From positions 1-48,036 of the forward strand of contig DYKH01000028.1 of assembly GCA_020722685.1 (NCBI GenBank): a stretch of 48,036 bases of DNA, read 5' to 3'. This stretch comes from Caldithrix sp. GTDB taxonomy: Bacteria; KSB1; UBA2214; DYKH01. Below are positions 1-8,332 of this stretch, one piece after another. Under the pieces are notes generated by a model, which ran no database searches, had not been told where the DNA came from, and saw nothing but the letters and a program-made list of their open reading frames with translations. Position 1 is the stretch's first letter. Each line of letters begins with the position of its first letter. Both the position numbers and the translations under genes were made by a program.

Positions 1-159
1 CCACATGGACTTGCCACCTCCGACCATGATACGCGACTTTCGCGCCCACCTTGATAAGACGCTTGATAAGCCACTCCATTGACCGCTTGATCTCTTCACC
101 CATGAGGTAGAATTGCCGGAGCATATACAGGAGTATGTCACCCGTTCACCTTCGCAATA
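1..159 (-). pseudogene. IS1380-family transposase remnant, internally deleted
   Basis: Positions 1-133 match 21036-21168, the 3' end of the intact transposase further right, with about 10% mismatches. Positions 131-159 then match 21542-21570 of the same gene, so about 375 bp of the transposase has been deleted between them. The fragment begins at the window edge, so more of the element may lie outside. Nothing recognisable follows between 160 and 401: I see no gene, no array and only a weak 7-bp inverted repeat (371-377/397-403) around the stop codon of the next gene. The remnant has the same orientation as the intact copy and bounds the nos locus on the left. Confidence 0.88.
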
Positions 160-401
160 CGTGAGGCTTGCCGGTTATCGCATCTCTCGATGAGACCTTT
201 GCCGGCCCGAGAATACGACTGAGTCCGTCGACGAAACGATGCCCAACAGCCCCTTTACTGCGAGCCATTCAGGAACTCGCTTCAAGAAAGACGCTACCTG
301 ACCGTCGAGTGACTGCCTTGACGCATGTAGGTATTGAGTAATTCTCGAGATCACGCACCTGGACAGGCTTAGAACAGGGCGAAAGCAGCGTACGATCTGT
401 T

Positions 402-908
402 CTATTTGAGCTTTCCCTTACGAACCCTGTCCAGCATTTCGGCTGTTACCTCATCCAAGGTCACGATTAGTTGCCCTTGGTAGTCATTCTTCAGGCTCTC
501 CGCAGCGGTTTTCCCTCTGACCGGAATAAGATCCAGCCCCATGGGGCCGACGAGGCTCGTGCCCACAACAAAGAATGCTTCGCGAGCGTCCATTGGCTTG
601 GTCGTATAGTACTCAGTGACCCAGATCTGACGTATATGCTCGCGTGTTTCGCCAGGTTGGTACTTTGGTACGTGGAGAAGATTGTGTACCATGCATTTGG
701 GACAGCAGTGAAAGTAGCGCGCCCCAGACTGAAACACGAAGCCGGCAGCCCATTTCGGATACTTGTATACGAACATACCACAGACAGGGCAGCGATCGTC
801 TTTCCCCGGTTTGGGGAATCCCTTTCCAAACGATATGTGAGGAGTTGCCAAGAGCCACAAGAACCCACAAAGCCCGCCGGCAGCCTTGACGAAAGATCTT
901 CTTTCCAT
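402..908 (-). CDS. NosL-family copper-binding protein, exported
   Basis: A 168-residue protein with a NosL-type motif CPVCGMFVYKYPKW early in the mature region and a second Cys pair (FHCCPKCM). The NosL family binds Cu(I) and supplies copper for NosZ; that role is known for the family and inferred here. The start is the ATG at 908, because AGGAGG lies 10 bases upstream; a longer reading frame would begin upstream of this ribosome binding site. The N-terminus RRSFVKAAGG is Tat-like and followed by a hydrophobic stretch, so export is likely. It ends the minus-strand block that also holds the ABC transporter genes. It is one of three NosL-type proteins in the locus and has one NosL domain. Confidence 0.85.
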   Translation of the reverse strand: MERRSFVKAAGGLCGFLWLLATPHISFGKGFPKPGKDDRCPVCGMFVYKYPKWAAGFVFQSGARYFHCCPKCMVHNLLHVPKYQPGETREHIRQIWVTEYYTTKPMDAREAFFVVGTSLVGPMGLDLIPVRGKTAAESLKNDYQGQLIVTLDEVTAEMLDRVRKGKLK

Positions 909-992
909 CCGAGTAAATCCTCCTATGAACAATAGCTGTTCAATTTGCCACGCATCGCGCCACTGACAAGTGTGCCCAGCAAGCGAGGAACG

Positions 993-2027
993 CTAGTAGC
1001 CCACTTGAAACAGGTCAGCCGTGCCCCCCGTTGCAATCCAGAACTTGACCACAGGTCCGTAGGCCGCAGCCAAGAACGTCAACCATGCCAAGCCTGACCA
1101 TGCCACAAACGAAGCTCTAAGTTGCGAAGCGGCCGACTCCACCACCTGGGCTCGACGCTCTACCGCAACGAGAATCCCTGCCGACATCCCCAAGAAGGAA
1201 GCAGCAAAAAGTGGAAGATAAACCAGGTATCCGTAGTTGAAGTGTTCCTCGTCCAAGAAGATAAAGGGACAATGCAGTGCAGGCATCATGTACACGTACG
1301 GCGCAACGAACGAAATCACGCCTGCAATTCCCAGGACAAGCCCCGTAGCGGAACCCAATGCATAGGCTATGCAAATACGAGGATTGTTGCTTCGCCACAA
1401 CATGAGTGAACAAAGCATCAACGCAGTTACGAGTCCGGCGAGTCCGACCATTGTGAGTTTAGGCGGAAGCGATGCCACCGAAGAACCGAATCCTTCCCCT
1501 TCAACCTCGAACACAACTCCACAACAGGACGTTATCACCGCAGGATCGAGGTGTGTGAAAAAGGCAATCTGTAAGAGAAGGTCGGCAAGGATCGCGGGGA
1601 ATAGCACAATTAAATACCAACTCTTGAAAATGGTGAGCGGAAAACCTTCGACCTGATTATCCAGGTGATTGAGCACAATCCACCAACCGTACAAGAATAA
1701 GGCCGCCGTCTTGAGAAACAGCACGGGCCAGCCGAGCGGCTGAGCCTCAAGTATCCCGACCGTACACATAGCGCCTGGAACAAAAGGAGCCAACGACCTT
1801 GCCGTTATTTCGAAAACCATCAGCGAAAAAACCTGAAAGAGCAGGCTACATGAAACAATCGTGGCAATCAATTCTGAACGGTGCTCAAGGTCCAGTTGCG
1901 TTGGAAGCATCGAATTCGTGTCCCAATTGCGCACGATCCTGAGTGCATTCGCGAACGCCACAGCGGTGATCGCGGCGGTTGCCATTTGACCGATGATTAA
2001 TCCCAGGACCCAGGCGTTCCAGATCAT
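993..2027 (-). CDS. Polytopic membrane protein of the nos/copper block
   Basis: A 344-residue protein with about eight hydrophobic segments spread over its length. I do not recognise a named family. Possible metal-binding residues are a Cys pair in a loop (TSCCGVVFE) and a conserved-looking MPALHCPFIFLDEEH segment between helices, a CPF-like motif next to acidic and His residues. Its ATG follows directly on the TAA of the upstream ATPase gene (TAAATG), so the two are translated together. Location between an ABC transporter and a NosL gene suggests a part in copper handling or in an export complex, but that is inference from context only. Confidence 0.75.
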   Translation of the reverse strand: MIWNAWVLGLIIGQMATAAITAVAFANALRIVRNWDTNSMLPTQLDLEHRSELIATIVSCSLLFQVFSLMVFEITARSLAPFVPGAMCTVGILEAQPLGWPVLFLKTAALFLYGWWIVLNHLDNQVEGFPLTIFKSWYLIVLFPAILADLLLQIAFFTHLDPAVITSCCGVVFEVEGEGFGSSVASLPPKLTMVGLAGLVTALMLCSLMLWRSNNPRICIAYALGSATGLVLGIAGVISFVAPYVYMMPALHCPFIFLDEEHFNYGYLVYLPLFAASFLGMSAGILVAVERRAQVVESAASQLRASFVAWSGLAWLTFLAAAYGPVVKFWIATGGTADLFQVGY

Positions 2028-2711
2028 TTACACCTGCCGGACTATGCGCCCGTCTCGAAGATGAACTACCTTCTCTGCGAGGCCGCTGGTGAGAACGAGG
2101 GGATCATGCGATGAAATGATAAGTGTCTTGCCATCATTTTTCAGATTCCGAAATAGATCAATCACGTGCTCAGAAAGTTTTGTATCGAGATGCGCGGTCG
2201 GTTCATCGATGAGGAGGATTTCGGGATTGTTCATGAGAGCCCTGGCTATAGCGAGACGTTGCTGCTCGCCGCCCGATAAAACCGAAGCCTTCTCAGCGCT
2301 CTTTGTGGTCAGCCCGAATCGTTCCAGCTGGCTTGTCCGCCTCTCCCGTATCTTATCGAAAGCTGTGCCTTCGGGATAGAGCACGAGATCAAGGTTATCC
2401 TTCACGGTCAAATCAGTGATCAGCTGAAAGTGCTGAAAAATGAATCCGATATGTCTTCGGCGAAACAAGGTCCTGAAGTTTTCTGATAGGAGCGTCGTTT
2501 CCCGACCGAGAATCGTGATCCTGCCAGAGCTTGGCCGACTCATAAGCCCCACCAGTGAAAGCAGTGTGGTCTTGCCAGATCCGCTGGGCCCTGCCAGAAT
2601 GGTGCACTGCCCTGAAGATATTTCTACTGAGATCTCGGTGAGTGCGACAAACTCGTTTGGCCTTCCTGGATTGTATGCCTTTGTGACACTCTCCATAGTG
2701 ATAGTGCTCAC
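2028..2711 (-). CDS. ABC transporter ATP-binding protein, LolD/MacB type
   Basis: A 227-residue ATPase with Walker A GPSGSGKTT near residue 40, signature LSGGEQQ, Walker B ILLIDEPTA and a switch His (SSHD). These mark the LolD/MacB/FtsE class that works with FtsX-type permeases. The GTG start overlaps the TGA of the permease gene (GTGA) and has AGGAGG upstream; an in-frame ATG five codons further has no good site. It should form a transporter with the 396-residue permease. In this context it may extract or insert a lipoprotein such as NosL, or drive a periplasmic copper step; the substrate is not shown by the sequence. Confidence 0.92.
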   Translation of the reverse strand: MSTITMESVTKAYNPGRPNEFVALTEISVEISSGQCTILAGPSGSGKTTLLSLVGLMSRPSSGRITILGRETTLLSENFRTLFRRRHIGFIFQHFQLITDLTVKDNLDLVLYPEGTAFDKIRERRTSQLERFGLTTKSAEKASVLSGGEQQRLAIARALMNNPEILLIDEPTAHLDTKLSEHVIDLFRNLKNDGKTLIISSHDPLVLTSGLAEKVVHLRDGRIVRQV

Positions 2712-3898
2712 GTGCGAAAGACCTCCTCAGGATCTCTAACTGCAGCTCGCCACACGGGGAGAATTCCCACTGAGATGTATGGTACGACCGTAAGAAACAT
2801 GAGGCCAAAGACCTTTGACATATCAAACGATGGTGGTATCGGATGCGGAGGATAGAGGACGGACCATCCGGCAAACACGATTCTCAGGAGCGGAGCTCCG
2901 GCGATAAATACGTGACAGTACGAGGCAACGATCCCGACAAGAAAACCGGTCAATGAAAGTATAAGGCTCTGAAGCATATTGAGGCGGATCACGTTTCCCG
3001 TTTGCCATCCGATTGCTTTCAGGATCGCAATCTCGCGCTGTTCTTTTTGGGAAAGACGGGCCACCCGATCGTACGCCAAGATGAGAAAGGCGAGCAAACA
3101 GGTGATGTTCAGAGACAGAACGATACCACTCCGATACCCGTATGAACTGCCGTACGTACGCTTGAGTTGATTTGTTGCGATGACACGAGCGCCCGGATTG
3201 ATGCGGAGAATCTTTTCACCAACTTTTGGGACTTCAAATTCATTGGGCACGTTCACAGCTATGTCCCAACCGGTCCCTGAATCAAGGCCGAATAGTCTCC
3301 GGGCATCCTCCTCTGTGACAAGAATCAGATCGTGAGCCCATAATGATACACTTGAGGAAAACGTGCCTCGAACCTTCAAGGGCACCGGCTGGCCAAGATG
3401 GTCCTGAAAGTTCAGGACCCCTCCTACACGGGTGCGTCGTACCTCGATAACACCCTCGCCTACGAGAGCCTCGCCACTCTTTATGCGTTGAGCCTCTTCG
3501 TGCGACGGCGCCGGATCAAGCGAAATCGTTCTCAGGTCCCATAACTCCGCGAGATCCCCAGAATCTCCTACAATCGTATAATTCGCTCCGGTGAAGGGAT
3601 CAAAATAATAACCCCACACGCGTCCTTTGACAGCGGAGACACCAGGAATCTCCGCGAGCTTTTCCAGATCAGCCAACGCGATGGGAACTTGGCGACCGGC
3701 TCGAACGTCCTGAATGATCAGAGAAGGCTGAAAGGCCAGGGCCTTGAGAGTTTCGTAATACAGTGCGTTGGACATGAAATCGATCCCGGAAAAAAGGAAC
3801 ACTATCAGCGCAAACAGGGCGGTGATCGACAAGTTCTTGGTTTTCTGGCGAAGGAGTCCCTTCAAAGCGAAGTCAACTGCATATAAAAGTGGCCTCAT
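2708..3898 (-). CDS. FtsX-like ABC permease, MacB/LolC type
   Basis: A 396-residue permease with one N-terminal membrane segment (about residues 22-45), a large periplasmic domain of the MacB_PCD type (about 50-255) and three C-terminal membrane segments (about 262-282, 310-330 and 362-385), the usual FtsX layout. A cytoplasmic loop contains KEQREIAILKAIGW, the common coupling-helix motif of FtsX proteins. ATG at 3898 overlaps the end of the small protein gene upstream, and its TGA overlaps the start of the ATPase gene. It is the membrane partner of the neighbouring ATPase. Mechanotransmission is known for the family; a link to NosL lipoproteins or copper is inferred from the neighbours. Confidence 0.92.
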   Translation of the reverse strand: MRPLLYAVDFALKGLLRQKTKNLSITALFALIVFLFSGIDFMSNALYYETLKALAFQPSLIIQDVRAGRQVPIALADLEKLAEIPGVSAVKGRVWGYYFDPFTGANYTIVGDSGDLAELWDLRTISLDPAPSHEEAQRIKSGEALVGEGVIEVRRTRVGGVLNFQDHLGQPVPLKVRGTFSSSVSLWAHDLILVTEEDARRLFGLDSGTGWDIAVNVPNEFEVPKVGEKILRINPGARVIATNQLKRTYGSSYGYRSGIVLSLNITCLLAFLILAYDRVARLSQKEQREIAILKAIGWQTGNVIRLNMLQSLILSLTGFLVGIVASYCHVFIAGAPLLRIVFAGWSVLYPPHPIPPSFDMSKVFGLMFLTVVPYISVGILPVWRAAVRDPEEVFRT

Positions 3899-4242
3899 CT
3901 CGCTTCTCCCTCACCGGTCGATTCCATAGACTGGAACAAAGGTCCCTGAGGCGCTGATCCCAGGAAAAAAGGTGGAGGCGGCCACATCATGCCTGACGGC
4001 AAGTAATCCGGCTGGCCGGGGTAATCTGGGAAAGCCGACCCAGGAGTGCTCAGCGCCCAATGGCGGATATAGCGAGCCGAATTGTCGGTCCCATGGTCCG
4101 CTGAGGGAAGCACCTTGGAAATGGCTTTCAGACCTTCCAGCCGCCTGGCAGAGTGGCCGCGGACTCGGCTATCGAAAAGGATCGCGACCAAAAGGAGCAA
4201 CAGAAGGACCAGAATTGCACCATAGACCTTTGCGTGGATCAA
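3895..4242 (-). CDS. Small membrane-anchored protein of unknown function
   Basis: A 115-residue protein with one N-terminal hydrophobic helix (about residues 9-24), a charged region and a Pro-rich C-terminal half (GMMWPPPPFFLG). I recognise no domain. It starts with TTG at 4242 with AGGA eight bases upstream; no ATG is available in frame. Its stop overlaps the ATG of the FtsX permease by four bases, and the tandem NosL gene ends nine bases upstream, so it is clearly an operon member. It may be a periplasmic adaptor for the transporter. Confidence 0.65.
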   Translation of the reverse strand: MIHAKVYGAILVLLLLLLVAILFDSRVRGHSARRLEGLKAISKVLPSADHGTDNSARYIRHWALSTPGSAFPDYPGQPDYLPSGMMWPPPPFFLGSAPQGPLFQSMESTGEGEAR

Positions 4243-4251
4243 TTGTCATTC

Positions 4252-5181
4252 CTACGGTTTGATCTTCTCGATACTGACTTCCGGAAACATAAGCACGTTT
4301 CCGCCTTCCTTATGGCTGAGAGATAGCGCCTCGGCGTTCTTGTCAAATGCAAAAGCCTCATATCCCATGGGGCCCTGGATCTTGGATCCAACAAGGTAAT
4401 AGGCAGTTTTCGCACTGATCCACGCGCCTGAGGGATAATCCGTTACCCAGATTACCATCGGCTTCACGTCCTTCTTGGCAAACGCCTTAGGATCCTTGAG
4501 GAACGCGAACAGGCATTGCGTGGAGCAAAAATGATAAATTGTCTTGTGCGCGTCTACAAGCTGGCACCTATTCTTCGGATATCTGGCTGGGTACATGTGG
4601 CATACGGGACATTGGTCTTTGTTGTCAGCAGGCTCCACTATCTTGCCGTCCTTAATGCGCTTCTGCGCAATCATGGCCTTTTCTTTGGGGAGTTCCTGGG
4701 TAGCCAGCGAGAAGGTATCCGGGAAGTTTTGCACCTTTCCTCCGCAGGACTTACTGAAAGCCTCGGCCTCTTCCCTGGAGGGGAAAGCAATCTTGCTATT
4801 CATGGTCATGGTACCATTCGCTTTGGAGCCGACCACAAACCAGGCAGTGCCAGCAGGAATCATCTTTTCAGGGGCCATGTAGAGTGCCGTGTCTACGGAG
4901 AGAGGTTGTTCTCCTGCCTTGATCGCCATATCGGCCAGGCAGTGAAATGAGCACACACCGTATTTACCTGTGGAATTCTCAAATTCCATCCAGGTACGAG
5001 CCCACATGCTTCGTAGCATACCGCAATTTGGGCACTGCCCGACGAACTCTCCCTTGGGCGGCATGAACGGATGTTTAACTATGCATCGGTCACTCGCAAG
5101 TGCTGGAAGTGGTTGGATGACGCTCCGCATAAGGATTGCCAGAGCCGTTAAATTGAATGCTCGACGTGAATACAATCGCAT
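4252..5181 (-). CDS. Tandem NosL-domain protein, exported
   Basis: A 309-residue protein with two NosL-like halves. The first has CPNCGMLRSMWARTW (near residue 50) and SFHCLADM; the second has CPVCHMYPARYPKNRC (near residue 190) and FCSTQCLFAFL. Each half ends in a similar segment (AWFVVGSKANGTM and AYYLVGSKIQGPMG), so the two arose by duplication or fusion. The N-terminus SRRAFNLTALAI followed by hydrophobic residues suggests export, perhaps Tat. ATG at 5181 has GAGGAGG five bases upstream. It is the first gene of the second minus-strand block. NosL proteins bind Cu(I); a two-site protein could carry two ions or pass copper between domains, which is inference. Confidence 0.88.
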   Translation of the reverse strand: MRLYSRRAFNLTALAILMRSVIQPLPALASDRCIVKHPFMPPKGEFVGQCPNCGMLRSMWARTWMEFENSTGKYGVCSFHCLADMAIKAGEQPLSVDTALYMAPEKMIPAGTAWFVVGSKANGTMTMNSKIAFPSREEAEAFSKSCGGKVQNFPDTFSLATQELPKEKAMIAQKRIKDGKIVEPADNKDQCPVCHMYPARYPKNRCQLVDAHKTIYHFCSTQCLFAFLKDPKAFAKKDVKPMVIWVTDYPSGAWISAKTAYYLVGSKIQGPMGYEAFAFDKNAEALSLSHKEGGNVLMFPEVSIEKIKP

Positions 5182-5329
5182 GGGAACCTCCTCTCGACGC
5201 CGGTCCCATTGGTGAGTTGACCGGGAGTGTTCGTTTCTTGAATTCGGGCCAGGTTGATCCGATAGTGGTTTGGCGCGTTCAAATTATACCAATTGCCAAT
5301 AGTTTTGTCCGATTCGAAGTGCCCCTGTG

Positions 5330-5357
5330 CGTCATTCCGGCCTTCGCCGGGGTGACG
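5330..5357. repeat. Palindromic REP-like hairpin in the 5182-5555 gap
   Basis: The 374-bp gap between the Cys-rich gene and the tandem NosL gene holds no credible gene. It contains an imperfect 12-bp hairpin (CGTCATTCCGGC, loop CTTC, GCCGGGGTGACG). This resembles the dispersed palindromic repeats seen between genes in many proteobacteria. It lacks a T-run and so is not a classical terminator, but it may stabilise or end transcripts of the main nos operon. A promoter for the second block is presumably also in this gap, but I cannot place one with confidence. Confidence 0.6.
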
Positions 5358-5555
5358 GTCCCTGAATAGGTCATTGCTTTTGGCAATCACTATGACTGCG
5401 CGAAACTCCCTTACGCTTGGGTAGTTGTGTCGCGTCAGGCGACAGTTCCAAGCCGAATCGGTTCACCCTTGGCACCTGCATAGGACATCCATGCAGTGGG
5501 AGTATCCTAACCTGGCTCGGTCAATGTCCGCTTTCTTGGCGAGATGGAACGCGAA

Positions 5556-6053
5556 TTATCCCGGGGGGGCGGGTTGGCAGGGAATGGGCTCTGAAGGCCG
5601 ACAATCGTCGGTGGCAATGCCCTCGACAACCGGAAATGGAAGGCCGATGTGAGTCACGGCCTGGGGAAGGAATGGCTGGATATCCAGCGAGATCTTCTTG
5701 ATGTGGGAGTCGCATTGACAGGTGAGTAATCCGGGGCTACCCTCAGAATTCTCCGACAGCGCTGTGCTGTCTTGACCGGAAAGCAGGTCAACAACTGATG
5801 ATCCCTTGGCGATCTGTGTCTCTTCGCCTCTCTGCGGTTTTAAATGACAATAGCTCTGAAAGCCCCCTCGGTTCTTTACGCATTTCGGGCAGTTGCAACA
5901 GCACCGATGATTTGGTTCGTCGTCTGGGCAAAAACAAGACCATTCCACCACCGGGGTAATCCATGCGAGATGCAGCACTACCACCGGAATGAAGAGCATG
6001 GCAAACAGGCATCGTGTCTTACTCAAGGTTCGTATGACAATTTTGCCTGTCAT
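5556..6053 (-). CDS. Cys-rich membrane-anchored protein
   Basis: A 165-residue protein from the ATG at 6053 (GAGG upstream); the open frame runs 13 codons further. One N-terminal hydrophobic helix (LFAMLFIPVVVLHLAWI) is followed by a Cys-rich segment with CFCPDDE and CCCNCPKC, then further Cys (SYCHLKP, TCQCDSH). I do not recognise a family. The density of Cys in a short region suggests metal binding, and the location directly downstream of the TlpA-like thioredoxin in the nos operon would fit a copper-related periplasmic protein. No close functional parallel is known to me, so this is inference. Confidence 0.6.
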   Translation of the reverse strand: MTGKIVIRTLSKTRCLFAMLFIPVVVLHLAWITPVVEWSCFCPDDEPNHRCCCNCPKCVKNRGGFQSYCHLKPQRGEETQIAKGSSVVDLLSGQDSTALSENSEGSPGLLTCQCDSHIKKISLDIQPFLPQAVTHIGLPFPVVEGIATDDCRPSEPIPCQPAPPG

Positions 6054-6131
6054 GGTCGGGTCCTCGCTATCGAGGGAAGCGACGAGACGCAATATCGCGC
6101 AAGACTCGTCCTCGGCGTCTCAAGCCGCAGG

Positions 6132-6662
6132 CTACTCGATTTTGTCAATCTCGGCCCTGAGCGTCTTTTCCTCTGCCCAGCCGAGGATTATGTGCCTGAT
6201 CGTACCTTGTTTGTCGATGAGGAAGTAGGTGGGTAAACCTTTTACCCCATAGCTCCTGGCCACTTCCCCGTCGTGGTCCATGTAGATCGGAAAGGAGGTT
6301 TTCATCCTTTTCACGAAGTTTCGGACGTGTTCTTCGGACTGACCAACGTCGATGGCAATGAAGCGTGGAGCCTCTGCTTGCTTCGACCATTGCTGGTACA
6401 GCTTTTCCAAGAGGTGGAAATCGTCTTCGCAGCGAGGGCACCAATCGGCCCAGAAATAGAGGAGATGCACTTTTCCTGAAACAGGATTCAACGTATACGG
6501 TTCCCCTTCCAAGCTCTTTGTCTCAAACGCCAAGGCTCGATCACCCAAGTCCGGCGCCCCTCGGCTCACACAAGAAGACATGAGCGCACACAGGGCGACG
6601 GCCCATGCGAGTGCGAACCTGATCCTGTAAGCCCACGTAGCGTGAAAAGCCGGCATAGTCAC
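6132..6662 (-). CDS. TlpA-like thioredoxin, probable lipoprotein
   Basis: A 176-residue thioredoxin-fold protein with active site WADWCPRCEDD and the cis-Pro segment KGLPTYFLIDKQG, typical of TlpA/ResA periplasmic thiol reductases. The N-terminus has a hydrophobic segment ending ALMSSC, a possible lipobox. GTG at 6662 overlaps the nosY stop (GTGA) and has AGGA upstream; an ATG at 6656 is the alternative. TlpA/ResA proteins reduce Cys residues before haem attachment or metal loading, including CuA centres. Here it may keep the CuA Cys of NosZ or the NosL and Cys-rich proteins reduced. Confidence 0.9.
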   Translation of the reverse strand: MTMPAFHATWAYRIRFALAWAVALCALMSSCVSRGAPDLGDRALAFETKSLEGEPYTLNPVSGKVHLLYFWADWCPRCEDDFHLLEKLYQQWSKQAEAPRFIAIDVGQSEEHVRNFVKRMKTSFPIYMDHDGEVARSYGVKGLPTYFLIDKQGTIRHIILGWAEEKTLRAEIDKIE

Positions 6663-7495
6663 GTCATATCCTGTCGTCTAAACATCAGAGCGGCCAAGGT
6701 CAGCGGTGCCAAGATCCATATGACAAAGAGACCAGCCGCTGAAATCGCAGACGTGAGGGCTCCGCCAAACATCCGCAGCAGTCCTGCTCCCGCAGCTCCC
6801 AGAGCGGCCTCGCCTCCTACCGACATCAAGACTACAACCCGTGCTATGTCAATGGGATTACCCAAAAGCGAGAAATAGAGCATCGTTCTTAGATAGGCTT
6901 CATCGACGTAGTAGGACGCCGATAGAACAGTCAGATCGTAGATGAAGAGAAAAAAGAGCCAAAGAATGAGACCAGTAACAATAGCCAACGGTTTGCGGTG
7001 AGCCATTATGGACAAGAGCGCAGCGAGAGCCACGAAAACGAGCCCCAGAGCCAAAGAAACCCCCACAAAAATGAAGTATTTCCATATACCTGCTGACTCA
7101 GTTCTCAACGCTATGATCAGCCCGCCAAGCCCAAATCCGAGCACCGTCATGACAGCGAGGGCGGCAAACAGCCCGAGAACTTTTCCGAAGAGGATGTCTG
7201 TGCGTCCCAGGGGCTGTGATGCCAGGAATTCGAAGTAGCCTGGGTCTCCGCATAGACTTTGTCCCCCAGCCACAAGCGCCACCACTGGTACTATGATCAT
7301 TACGAGGTTGAGCATGGTCACCGTGGTGCGGTAAAAGTCCTGGAACTTTGCCTCGTAGCCCAGGAAAGTCAAGCCATAATAAGAGATTCCGGAGACTAAT
7401 GCAGCGAATAGAATGCCAAATCCAAGCATCCATCTGCCTCTGACTTGGATTCTGAACTCAAGTTTTGCTATTTCAGCGATGGCACTGGCGTTCAT
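6659..7495 (-). CDS. nosY: NosY ABC permease
   Basis: A 278-residue membrane protein with about six helices, of the ABC-2 permease type. It begins MNASAIAEIAKLEFRIQVRGRW, an amphipathic start typical of NosY. Segment GGQSLCGDPGYFEFLASQPL corresponds to the conserved cytoplasmic coupling region. It pairs with NosF and acts with NosD in the NosDFY complex needed to assemble the CuZ centre. It lies seven bases downstream of nosL and overlaps tlpA by four bases. Length and layout match the family. Confidence 0.93.
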   Translation of the reverse strand: MNASAIAEIAKLEFRIQVRGRWMLGFGILFAALVSGISYYGLTFLGYEAKFQDFYRTTVTMLNLVMIIVPVVALVAGGQSLCGDPGYFEFLASQPLGRTDILFGKVLGLFAALAVMTVLGFGLGGLIIALRTESAGIWKYFIFVGVSLALGLVFVALAALLSIMAHRKPLAIVTGLILWLFFLFIYDLTVLSASYYVDEAYLRTMLYFSLLGNPIDIARVVVLMSVGGEAALGAAGAGLLRMFGGALTSAISAAGLFVIWILAPLTLAALMFRRQDMT

Positions 7496-7502
7496 CTTGT
7501 GC

Positions 7503-8324
7503 TCACTTTCTCTTCAGCTCCTCCGGAAAATGCGCGCCTTCCACGCGGAATTTGGCGAGCACCTGGGCTGATTCCATGTCAATAAAGGCAAAGTCCGCGC
7601 CCGGACGCACAGCGTTGAGCCTCAGAAAAGCTGGGTGGCCCTTTGAGGCAACAGGGAAGACCCCTTCATTGTCATAACCCTTCACGGCGATTCGGTACGA
7701 TTTGTCGTCTTCCACATTCAGCCGTATTTCCACAAGGTCCCCAAACTTTACACTGACGACGTCAGGATCCATGCTTCCGTCCTTGATTGTGACCTCCCTC
7801 TCGGCATTCGGCCTCTTATAGATTTCCCAGAGTTCATCGAACGTCAGGAGCTGTCCGGAAAAGTCCCGTGCAAACTGAGTGGCACGATCCCTCTTGTTGA
7901 ATGCTACAACTCCGTATCCCATTACCGTCACCACATTGGCTTTCACAAAGTAGGCCTTGCTGGCCTCGACCCACTCTTTGGAATCATAATCCTTGGTAAA
8001 ATAGGCTCTGACGTCTTCTCTCTTGGCAATCCCGAGAGTCGCCGCCATGTCGAAATAGCGGATCATGCAAATGACGTCATCGAACTTCTTGGCCCGGCCC
8101 TTTCTCATGATGCACTCAGCCGCAAATCGTTGATCCGTGATCAGCATGCGGCACATTTCACAAACATCCTCCTCAGGATAGATTTCCACCGGAACTGGAT
8201 CACCTGTTTTGGCGCATCCCTGCGCCATCACCATGACCGCCAAAAGCGCCAGCAGGCTTCCCCAGGCGGTATGACCAAGATTCCTCTGTAAACCGGCAAA
8301 ATCATTTTCCACTCTATCCGACAT
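7503..8324 (-). CDS. nosL: NosL with an extra C-terminal cupredoxin-like domain
   Basis: A 273-residue protein. Residues about 1-35 form a signal ending in AQGC, a plausible though imperfect lipobox. The NosL domain follows with the motif CEMCRMLI (usually CxMCGM, so Gly is replaced by Arg) and the FDDVICM segment. After about residue 175 comes a further domain of roughly 95 residues (EVTIKDGSMDPDVVSVKFGD onwards) whose beta-strand pattern resembles cupredoxins, but I see no Cys/His/Met set for a type 1 copper. Ordinary NosL is about 170-200 residues, so the extension is unusual. It lies between nosF and nosY in the operon. Copper delivery to NosZ is the known family role. Confidence 0.9.
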   Translation of the reverse strand: MSDRVENDFAGLQRNLGHTAWGSLLALLAVMVMAQGCAKTGDPVPVEIYPEEDVCEMCRMLITDQRFAAECIMRKGRAKKFDDVICMIRYFDMAATLGIAKREDVRAYFTKDYDSKEWVEASKAYFVKANVVTVMGYGVVAFNKRDRATQFARDFSGQLLTFDELWEIYKRPNAEREVTIKDGSMDPDVVSVKFGDLVEIRLNVEDDKSYRIAVKGYDNEGVFPVASKGHPAFLRLNAVRPGADFAFIDMESAQVLAKFRVEGAHFPEELKRK

Positions 8325-8332
8325 GGGAAGGC

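Noticed and set aside
371..403. Terminator for the second nos block
   Set aside because: Only a 7-bp stem with a 19-base loop overlapping the stop codon and no T-run.
5330..5357. Possible rho-independent terminator
   Set aside because: The stem is imperfect and there is no T-run on either strand; a dispersed palindromic repeat is a better explanation.
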